A stretch of DNA of 20,208 bases, from the NCBI GenBank assembly GCA_026770575.1, contig MU657174.1, forward strand, positions 411,821-432,028, in the 5' to 3' direction. The notes under the pieces were generated by a model, which was not told where the DNA came from, searched no databases, and saw only the letters and a list, made by a program, of their open reading frames with translations. Positions 1 to 7,052 of the stretch are shown piece by piece (position 1 is the stretch's first letter; every line of letters starts with the position of its first letter). Source of the DNA: Pelagophyceae sp. CCMP2097 (Eukaryota > Sar > Pelagophyceae). The translations under genes and the position numbers were made by a program.

Positions 1-31
1 GCGTCGAGGCCGTCTGGTGCCGCAGAGCAGC

Positions 32-82
32 CTGACCAACGCTGTCGCCAGTCCAGTAGTCTGACCAACGCTGTCGCCAGTC
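32..82. repeat. 22-bp direct repeat, two copies
   Basis: CTGACCAACGCTGTCGCCAG followed by TC occurs at 32-53 and again, identical, at 61-82 (period 29 bp). The 7-bp spacer is CAGTAGT. No gene is visible here. It may be the edge of a longer tandem array that continues to the left of the window. Confidence 0.9.
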
Positions 83-306
83 GCAGGACGCGCCTCGTCA
101 GGCCGCTCGGTTCATACGCCGCGAGGACCGGCGTGGTCGCACCTCGATGCCTCTGTCATCAGTGTCGAAGTCCCTTCTTCCGAAGTTCTTCGTCTGTGTT
201 TTTCAAGTCTTCGTATGTAGGGATTTATATACAGAGTACAACCGTTCGACGTCATCAAATCCTCCAATTAAAAATCTTCATCTCCATTCATGCAGCGATT
301 GGTGAA

Positions 307-379
307 GCTGCCTTAGCTCAGCTGGGAGAGCGCCAGACTGAAGATCTGTAGGTCTCGCGTTCGATCCGCGAAGGTGGCA
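307..379 (+). tRNA. tRNA-Phe (GAA)
   Basis: The 73-nt cloverleaf folds by eye. Acceptor 307-313 (GCTGCCT) pairs with 372-378 (AGGTGGC) using two G-T pairs; the discriminator is A379. The D arm is GCTC/GAGC. The anticodon loop CTGAAGA (338-344) carries GAA at 340-342. The T stem TCGCG/CGCGA encloses TTCGATC. The anticodon stem has one C/T mismatch at its outermost pair. The A box (TAGCTCAGCTGGGAGAGC) and B box (GTTCGATCC) are standard pol III internal promoters. CCA is not encoded, as expected for a nuclear tRNA. No T-run follows before the next tRNA. Confidence 0.93.
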
Positions 380-428
380 CAATATTCTCAGCTGTTACTC
401 CCGTGTGCGTCAAGCACTCAGGTAAAGG

Positions 429-501
429 TCCGAATTAGTGTAGGTGGTTATCATATATGGCTTTCACCCATGAGACTCGGGTTCGAGTCCCGGATTCGGA
501 A
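429..501 (+). tRNA. tRNA-Glu (UUC)
   Basis: Acceptor TCCGAAT (429-435) pairs perfectly with ATTCGGA (494-500); the discriminator is A501. The anticodon loop CTTTCAC (461-467) carries TTC at 463-465, in the GGCTTTCACCC context typical of eukaryotic tRNA-Glu. The T arm TCGGG/TTCGAGT/CCCGG contains a perfect B box (GGTTCGAGTCC). The D stem has only three good pairs, common in this isoacceptor. The gene begins 49 bp after the tRNA-Phe 3' end and is followed at once by a T5 run. Confidence 0.93.
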
Positions 502-506
502 TAATA

Positions 507-511
507 TTTTT
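507..511 (+). terminator. Pol III terminator (T5)
   Basis: TTTTT lies 5 nt after the tRNA-Glu 3' end, the standard place and form of an RNA polymerase III terminator. It is the first run of four or more T after the start of tRNA-Phe, so it could end a shared Phe-Glu precursor. Confidence 0.75.
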
Positions 512-1725
512 GTTCAGCAAGGCAACTTTTATTTTAATTTAATTTTAGTTAGGATTTGAATCAACCTTTTCGGATCTCTAACGATAGATTTGTCGGTGTT
601 CTCAACCGGCAGGTGACCTGGCCTCGTCTCGAGAGCTTCAGAGCTGATGCCTTGGTCTCCGCCGTCGACGCCACAGGGAAGACCCGGAATGTACCCGCAA
701 GACTGGAACAAACGGGCGCTTCCAGGGTCAGCCACTTGAGAACTTCTCGGCACGCCCGCAGCTTCTCGCGGCGGCGGCGTGGCTCGCCGCCGAGGCCTGG
801 GCCCGCTCGCGTCGCGGCCGTGGGCTCACGTGCCGCAGGCTGCTCCCATCGTCGACGGCACGGTGCGACCGTCGTTGCGCCGTTCCCAAGCGACACTCGG
901 TAGTGCAACCACGCCGTCGTTTGGAACAGCCTCGCGCACCACCGCGTGTCGCTCGGGACAGCCTCGCGCGCTCCACCCTAGGCGCCTTGCACGCCGGGGC
1001 TGATCCGCCTGGAACAGGCCTCTTGGGGCGTCTTCAAAGACCGTGGCGCGCAGCCGTTGATCGACCGGCGCTGACGTCGCGCCCTTGGTGCACCGCGACG
1101 CCGCCGTGCTGGCCATAGATGGCGCTCCTCCGCCTCGAGTACGCGCGCGGCACGAACCTGCGCGACGCGTCACGTCCTCGGACGATTGAAGACTTCGGCG
1201 TCGATCTCAGAGTGCGTCCAACCTCGGCACCCTTTGGACGCTGGCGCCGACTCGACGTTCCCACTCAACTGCACGCCCGTCGAGTTGGACCGGAACGTCT
1301 GGGGCGCCTCGTCGTCGCAGAGGCGTTTGCGCAGTCCGACCCGCCGCTCGACGTCTCTGTCTGCGACCGCGTCAAGGATCCGAGATCTAATCGGGGCCAA
1401 GGATGCAGTCCGCAAACGTAGACCATGACATGACGGCGAACAAAGTGGCGTCAGCGGCATCGTTCGACCAACGCCGGGAGGGTGGCCGCAAGAAATGGGT
1501 GATTCACCGGTCTCCACGCTATAAGAACTGGCGTACCGAGGACCGCTGAACAGGCTCCACACTCGATCCGCGCTTCTTTCCCGACCCGCGCGCGACGCAC
1601 GCGCTGAAGCCCGCCGGCCTCTTCACGGCGGCACGACACCGACGTCGCGGGGCCGTCCGAGGCCGAGTACCCTTTTGTGCCGCAGCCGGTCTCGACCTCC
1701 CCTCGACTGCGTCGCGCAACGCGAC
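512..1725. other. Gene-poor stretch, nothing recognised
   Basis: After a short AT-rich stretch (512-560, rich in TTTTA and TTTAA) the sequence is GC-rich with overlapping open frames on both strands that resemble no family and are mostly Arg/Pro/Ala-rich. A few short patches read like protein (for example LNCTPVELDRNVWG at about 1264-1305), but no frame holds a domain and no splice pattern joins them. No tRNA, CRISPR or insertion sequence was seen. Confidence 0.6.
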
Positions 1726-2570
1726 GGTGCCCTCGACGTCACCAACGAGGCGGCTACGCACTGGACGTCGTGCCGAAGCCCTTGGAGGTCGCGGGGGTAG
1801 ACTTCTTCCGAGTCGACTGGTCCCTCAAAATGCCCGTAGAGGCTGCTATACGCGGTCTTATGTCCGACGAGTTCCGTACCGGCCGTCGTGGACGTCTTCT
1901 GTCACAGGCAGCAGGGCGAGTCGGCGTTTGGCGGCCGGCGGCGCACAGTCGCCGACGCCGTGGACGGCGGACGCGGGGTCCTCCGACACCGCGCGCCACG
2001 GCGCGCCAGGCGCGCGATGACGCTGGCGCGCTGGGGCATGGGCGCGCAGCACCTCAGCGCAGGGGCCCTCGTCGGCCCACGCCGGCCGCGACGATGTCGA
2101 AGAAACAGACTGCCTCCCCGCCGAGACCGCCTGGGTGGGCCTGGGTGGGCCTGGGTCGAGTGGACCTCGGGCCGCGTCTCCCCGCGGCCGCGGCCGCGGC
2201 AGCGAGCGTCGGCATCGACGTGCGCGTCGCGGCGGCGCTCGAGGACACGCCGCTCGTCGTGCGCGCGGGCTCTTCGTGCGTGTGGGAGCCGTCGTCTCGG
2301 CGCTCCGCGTCCTCGGCCGGCAAAGAGGTCCGTCCGTCGAGGGCCTCGTCCGCGTCGCTGAGGGTCGAGTGCACATCGAGGGTCACGTCCACGTCGCTCG
2401 GGCCGAGGAGCGCATCTCGCTGAGACGCCTCGCGTGAAGTGGTTGGCCTCGCGTCAAAGCTGTAGACGCAGAAGGCCTTTAACTTCGTCTTCCTCGACGG
2501 CGCGGCCGCCGCGGGCAGCGGGGCGATGTACGATGACGACGGCGTCTCGCCGGCGACTGCGCGCGGATGG
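1726..2570 (+). pseudogene. Possible decayed GH31-type alpha-glucosidase
   Basis: Several short segments, in order on the + strand but in different frames, resemble glycoside hydrolase family 31. LDVTNEAATHW (1732-1764) recalls the 'DFTNPxAxxWW' segment. AGVDFFRVDW followed by MPVEAA (about 1787-1845) recalls the barrel strand with the catalytic region. AWVEWTSGRV (2149-2178) recalls 'tWydlwtG'. LEDTPLVVRAGS (2238-2273) recalls 'apLdxiPvfvRgGs'. GSGAMYDDDGVS (2514-2549) recalls 'AxGxLYlDDGxs'. The first two segments are adjacent but offset by one base, which an intron cannot explain. Only about 140 codons separate the barrel strand from the RAGS segment, where a full enzyme has clearly more, so internal sequence seems missing. 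In-frame stops lie at 2421 and 2463, although an intron ending in CAG at 2471 could bridge those two. Each match is short, so this could be coincidence. Confidence 0.3.
2131..2156. repeat. 10-bp tandem repeat (CTGGGTGGGC), 2.6 copies
   Basis: CTGGGTGGGC is repeated at 2131-2140 and 2141-2150, with CTGGGT at 2151-2156. It lies inside the suspected GH31 remnant, just before the WVEW segment, and its length would shift the frame of any coding copy. Confidence 0.85.
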
Positions 2571-3151
2571 ACGTTTCTTGGGAAACGCTCGGCCCCGACG
2601 GTGGCATCGACGGGGTGTCCGACGCGACAAAAGTGCACGTTTCCGAACCGCTGCATACGAACGGGCCCGAGTGTCGACGAGCGTCGTCATCAAGCTCGCG
2701 AGGCCGTCCTTTGGGGCGTCGCTGACGGGCGTGCGGCGCCCTGCGGCGCGCGGCAGACCGAGGCCGTCGTCGACGCCACGCGGCAGTGCCCCGGCGAGCG
2801 GTCCACGGCGTTTGGTCCACGGGTTTTGGCGCGCTGCAACGCCTCGCCTCGCTCGAGAGTCCTCTCGGCGCAGGCGACGCGACGCCAAAAGCTTCTGGCG
2901 GAGCGTTTCCCCGGGGACGCCGCGGTCCGCGGGATTCAAGACCCAGCATCGACGTCGGCATCCGCGCTCCGGTTCCTCGCCGTGGCGCGAAGCGAACTCG
3001 GCTCATCTATTCCCACCGACGGGCCCCCCAAAGGAGCCCAGAAAAGGGACCTCGGGGCAGAAAAGGGACCTCGAACCTCAAAATCGAGCGTTGGTCTTTA
3101 AAAGGAAAAGTGCGTGGCTGGCGTCGGCAGAGTCTTGGAAGGGTAACCACG
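2571..3151. other. Spacer downstream of the alpha/beta hydrolase, with a 15-bp repeat
   Basis: No gene is recognised. A 15-bp direct repeat, AGAAAAGGGACCTCG, is present at 3040-3054 and 3059-3073. Open frames across 2526-3101 give no family resemblance. The right end (about 3080-3151) should include the 3' UTR of the minus-strand hydrolase. Confidence 0.6.
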
Positions 3152-4417
3152 TCAGGACGAGTCGTCTCCGACGAAGCCGGCGATGGCCTGGACGACTGCG
3201 TCGGTATACTCTTCCTGTGGGCAGTGGCCGCACTCGTCCACCTCCATAAGGCCAACGGCCCCCAGCGCGGCAACGAGTCTGCGCGTGCCCGCCGCCGGCA
3301 CGATGGCGTCCTGCTTGCCCTGGATGACGAGGGCCGTGAGCTTGCCCGCGGAGATGAGCGCCGCGGCCTGCTTGACCACGTCGGCGGACGGCGCGGTGAC
3401 CTGCCGGAGCCGCGCGGCGCAGAAGCGGACGAGGCCGGCGTCCCAGCCGGCGCAGCCGCCGGCGAGGCCGTAGGCGCGGCAGGACTGCTGCAGCAAATCG
3501 GCGTCTTCGCGCGGGGGCGGCGCCCAGCACGCTCCTAGGCCCTTGGGCCAAAAATTCGGCGCGGCGACGAGTCTGCGGAGGAAGAGCCGCGCGGGCCACG
3601 CCAGCGGCGCGCGCGAAAAGATACCCGCGAGGCGCTGCGCCACCGGCCACCGGCCGGAGACTTTCGACGGCGCGGCCGAGAGCGCCGGCGCCACGAGCAC
3701 CAACGCCGTCGGCGCACTGTCGGCCATCTTCACGGCAGCTTCTAGAGCGCTGAGGCAGCCCATGCTGTGGCCGACGAAGCAGTAGCGCGGCGAATCAACG
3801 TTGGCGCCGCTTTGTCGCGCGAGCTGCAGCGCGACATCGCCGTTGAGTTCGTACGGCTTCAGGTCCTTGGGCCGCGCCGTGAGACCAAAGCCCGGGTGGT
3901 CGTGCGCCAAAGCGGCGGCGCAGCGCGTGCGCAGGGCGAGGCGTCTAAGCAGCGGCGCGAGCGTGAGGCTGTTTGCGCCAAAGCCGTGCGACGCGTGTAG
4001 AACGAGCGAAGTGCGCTTGTAGGAGAAATCCGGCAGCGCGTCGGATAAGGCGTCGGCGCCGTCGAGGTAGTGGACATCGCCGATGCCCCGGATGTCAGCG
4101 AAGCGCGAACCCTTGATGGCGAGGTCGGCCGCGGGCCGCAGCCTCGGCGCGTGCCGCACCTCCCGGACGGCCTGCCGCGCGGCCAGGAGCAGCAGCAGCA
4201 CCGCCGCGAGGCGCGGCGCCAGCGCCCTGACGGTGTGCCGCCGCGCCGAGAGGCAGGCCGCGGCGGCGGCCGCCGCTGCGACGGCGACGACGGCGCACTC
4301 CTCGCGGCGCCTTAAAGGTCCGTAGAGGCCGTAGACCGCCTCCAGCGCCGGGACGTCGCCCCAGGCCAGCGGCGGCGCCGGCGCCGCGGTCAGCGCCGCC
4401 GCGCGCACCGGGCGCAT
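3152..4417 (-). CDS. Membrane-anchored alpha/beta hydrolase
   Basis: A single open frame of 421 residues without a visible intron. Two hydrophobic Ala/Leu-rich segments near the N-terminus (about residues 41-57 and 66-80) suggest a membrane anchor or organelle-targeting region. The hydrolase fold follows: HGFG (144-147) as oxyanion-hole motif, DHPGFGLT (173-180), the nucleophile elbow GHSMG (216-220, Ser218), a likely acid in QGKQDAIVP (Asp370), and the catalytic His in ECGHCPQEE (His398). A complete triad argues for an active serine hydrolase (lipase, esterase or similar). The substrate cannot be told, and the length is usual for plant and algal members with an N-terminal extension. The gene is divergent from eRF1 with an 872-bp spacer. 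The start is the first ATG of the frame; a further upstream exon cannot be excluded. Confidence 0.85.
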   Translation of the reverse strand: MRPVRAAALTAAPAPPLAWGDVPALEAVYGLYGPLRRREECAVVAVAAAAAAAACLSARRHTVRALAPRLAAVLLLLLAARQAVREVRHAPRLRPAADLAIKGSRFADIRGIGDVHYLDGADALSDALPDFSYKRTSLVLHASHGFGANSLTLAPLLRRLALRTRCAAALAHDHPGFGLTARPKDLKPYELNGDVALQLARQSGANVDSPRYCFVGHSMGCLSALEAAVKMADSAPTALVLVAPALSAAPSKVSGRWPVAQRLAGIFSRAPLAWPARLFLRRLVAAPNFWPKGLGACWAPPPREDADLLQQSCRAYGLAGGCAGWDAGLVRFCAARLRQVTAPSADVVKQAAALISAGKLTALVIQGKQDAIVPAAGTRRLVAALGAVGLMEVDECGHCPQEEYTDAVVQAIAGFVGDDSS

Positions 4418-5289
4418 CGGGAGCGGCGAGCGGCGTCGACGACCGCACGAGCGTCAAAGAGGCCGGGATCCGAGGGCTTTGCGTGGTTTACAACGCGCTT
4501 TGGGTGGTATACGACGCGCTTCGGGGCCCGCACGCCCGTCGTGTGCTCCTGGCTCGCACTGATTCGAAACTGAAGACGGCTCGGCGCAACAACTTTGAAA
4601 TTGAATGCTAACCGACGGTGACGACTTTTGAAGCTTGAAGCAAATCCATTTTAAGCGATTGCTCTCTGTCACCAGTCGGCGCCCTGACGTCGGGCCATTG
4701 CTGCCCACGCCGCTCGTGGGGCGCGAACCCCCCCTCTGGCTTAAAGCCCGACGAAGATGATTTGACCCGATGAGGATGCCATCGCGGGAAGAGGTATGCA
4801 CCTCGCCTCCGTCGCTGAGCGCAGGCGCCCCGGCACGTGGATGCGGTACGAGGCACGGAGTAGCATCTCACTGGATTTCGAGTTGGATTGCGTATGTTGG
4901 CGCGTGCGGACGGCGGCCGCGGGCGAGGTCACGCAAGCATCGAGGCATCGCCGTCGGCTCTTCAGGAGGCCTTTCGCGGGCGAGGGCGCCCTGGGCTGCG
5001 GCTGGTTGCCCTCGGCGCTATAGAGGTCCCTCACCCGCGAGTTTACTCTGGGCGGGAGGCTTTTCCAAATGCTCTCCTGAGCGCCGTGGCAAACAACAGC
5101 GGGATCGCCGCCGGCACCGACAAAGCAATCGTCCTTGTCCTCGGTGTCGAAGCGTTTGCGGCCTCTCGGGCGCCCGACGGGCGGCGGGCTCCTGCGGCCC
5201 GCCGCTCGAAAGTGCGCACGCATCGCTACTTCGGCGAAGGGCGATTTTTGAGTGACTTTACCCGGCATTCCCGCCCCGCAGCCTCCACC
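4418..5289. promoter_or_regulatory. Divergent spacer between hydrolase (-) and eRF1 (+)
   Basis: This 872-bp region must hold the 5' UTRs and promoters of both flanking genes. It is less GC-rich in the middle (about 4555-4670). No TATA box stands out. Open frames run through it on both strands, but none shows a domain. eRF1's own frame is open upstream to about 4888 without a family match, so it is treated as non-coding here. Confidence 0.5.
4483..4524. repeat. 21-bp imperfect tandem duplication
   Basis: GTGGTTTACAACGCGCTTTG(G) at 4483-4503 is followed directly by GTGGTATACGACGCGCTTCG(G) at 4504-4524, with 18 of 21 positions identical. It lies 66 bp upstream of the hydrolase start codon, on the promoter side. 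Confidence 0.85.
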
Positions 5290-6716
5290 ATGGGCGAGGG
5301 CGAGAAGGAGGTGGACGCGCACGCGCTGGCCATCGAGGTCTTCAAGGTGAAGAAGCTCGTCAAGTCGTTGACGCTGGCGCGCGGCAACGGGACGTCTATG
5401 ATTTCGCTGGTCATCCCCCCGCGCGACCAAATCTCGCGCATCGCGAAGATGCTCGCAGACGAGTGCGGCCGCCGCCGGGGCGGTGCCTTTCGGGGTCCCA
5501 AGTGCGCCCAACGCCTAAACGCAGGTACGGCACGGCGTCGAACATCAAGTCGCGCGTGAACCGTCTGAGCGTGCTCGGCGCCATCACGTCGACGCAGCAG
5601 CGCCTCAAGCTCTACTCCAAGGTGCCGCCGAACGGCCTCGTCGTCTACTGCGGCACCGTCCTCACGGACGAGGGCAAGGAGAAGCGCGTGAACATTGACT
5701 TTGAGCCGTTCAAGCCCATCAACACGTCCCTCTACCTCTGCGATAACAAGTTCCACACCGAGGCCCTGAACGAGCTTTTGGAGGACGACGACAAGTTCGG
5801 CTTCATCATCATGGACGGCAACGGCGCGCTGTACGGCACGCTCCAGGGCAACTCGCGCGAGGTGCTGCACAAGTTCAGCGTCGACCTGCCCAAGAAGCAC
5901 GGCCGCGGCGGCCAGTCGGCGCTGCGCTTCGCGCGCCTGCGCCTGGAGAAGCGGCACAACTACGTGCGCAAGGTCGCCGAATTCGCCGTGCAGATGTTCA
6001 TCTCCAACGGCGAGCGGCCGAACGTGCGGGGCATTATTCTGGCCGGGTCCGCAGAGTTCAAGCAGCAGCTCGAGCGAAGCGACTTGTTCGACGCGCGCCT
6101 TTTGAAGATCGTCATCAAGTCCGTCGACGTGGCCTACGGCGGCGAGTCTGGCTTTAACCAAGCCATTGAGCTCTCCGCGGAGACGCTCGGCAGCGTCAAG
6201 CTCGTGCAGGAGAAAAAGCTGCTGCAAAAGTACTTTGACGAAATCTCGCAGGACACGGGCAAGTACTGCTTCATGGTCTCCGACACTCTCAAGGGCCTTG
6301 AGCTCGGCGCCGTCGAGACGTTGGTCGTCTGGGAGAATCTGGACGTGGACCGCATCACTCTGAAGGACGCCGCGTCGGGGGTGACCACGGTCGTCTTCCT
6401 CTCCAAGGACCAGCAGGGCCCCGACGAGTCGTACCTCCACGGCGCCGGCGGGGTGGAGTACGAGGAGATCGAAAAGGTCTCGCTCGTAGAATGGTGCGTC
6501 TGCTCACGGAACGCGCCGCAACGCCCAGACGCGGCCAATAGGTTCGCCAACAACTACCGCAGCTTTGGCACGATCCTGGAGTTTGTCACGAACCGGTCGC
6601 AGGAGGGGTCGCAGTTTTGCAAGGGTTTCGGCGGCATCGGCGGCATCCTGCGCTGGAGGGTGGACTTCCTCGAGTTGGGCGACAACGAGGAGGCTGTCGA
6701 GGAACAGCTCATGTAG
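5290..6716 (+). CDS. ETF1: Eukaryotic peptide chain release factor 1 (eRF1), 3 exons
   Basis: Exons are 5290-5462, 5525-6493 and 6542-6716, giving 438 residues, about the length of human eRF1. It recognises all three stop codons in the ribosomal A site and triggers release of the nascent protein, working with eRF3. Domain N carries TASNIKS (residues 61-67) and YLCDNKF (128-134), the stop-codon recognition elements. Domain M carries GRGGQ (184-188), whose GGQ contacts the peptidyl-transferase centre. The C-terminal domain ends in [15 protein letters not shown] and an acidic tail. The ATG lies in an ideal Kozak context (ACCATGG). Intron 1 (62 nt, GTGCGG...CGCAG, likely branch point CCTAAAC) rejoins MLADE to YGTAS. 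Intron 2 (48 nt) rejoins LVEW to FANNY. Unaltered NIKS and YxCxxxF motifs fit the standard genetic code. All other genes here end in TAA, TAG or TGA, which agrees. Confidence 0.97.
6494..6541 (+). other. eRF1 intron 2: 48 nt, in phase and stop-free
   Basis: GTGCGT...AATAG splits the Trp codon of LVEW|FANNY (TG|G). Its length is divisible by three and it contains no in-frame stop, so the frame stays open if it is retained, adding 16 residues ([16 protein letters not shown]). The family has no insertion at this place, which is the reason to call it an intron. Confidence 0.9.
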
Positions 6717-7052
6717 GCCCGCGCGGCGCCGCCGCCGACCGCGGAGGGGAAATCGCGCCGGGGACGGCGCCGCACACTGCCACAAAGTGGCAGCCGCGCC
6801 GGAATCGGCGCGGGGGAAGGGGCACGCCAACAAGCGCAAGCCCCGTATAATATCTCTCTGTGTGTAAACCACAAGACCCGGGGCGAGTTGCGAGGTGGCG
6901 GACGTCCTCGGCGACCGCGTTTGCCGGGAAATATCTACCGCCGTAGTACCGGATGATCGTTGATCGTTCAAAGTTTGCCATCAACTTTCGGCGAGAGATC
7001 GGCACACCCGCACCCCGCAGCGGACGGAGCGGGCGGCTGTTCGGGCCCGGGC
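6717..7052. other. Spacer between eRF1 and the kinase gene
   Basis: This 336-bp spacer holds the eRF1 3' UTR and the kinase promoter. TATAATA occurs at 6846-6852 in the context CCCGTATAATA; a near copy (CCCGTTATAATA, 9482-9493) lies in the next spacer, after the kinase stop. Whether it is a promoter or a 3'-end element cannot be told. GATCGTTGATCGTTCAA (6956-6972) contains a short internal repeat. No RNA gene was recognised. Confidence 0.5.

Noticed and set aside
4690..4745. tRNA-like T arm (GGGGTTCGCGCCCC) on the minus strand
   Set aside because: A B-box-like sequence is present, but no matching acceptor stem, D arm or anticodon arm could be found at the right distance.
4741..5511. 256-codon minus-strand frame upstream of and overlapping eRF1 exon 1
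   Set aside because: Its N-terminal part is the complement of eRF1 exon 1 and the rest has no recognisable motif; a small unknown protein cannot be fully excluded.
5226..6440. 404-codon open frame antisense to eRF1
   Set aside because: It lies opposite a certain gene, is rich in Leu/Val/Arg as expected for the complement of GC-rich codons, and shows no domain.
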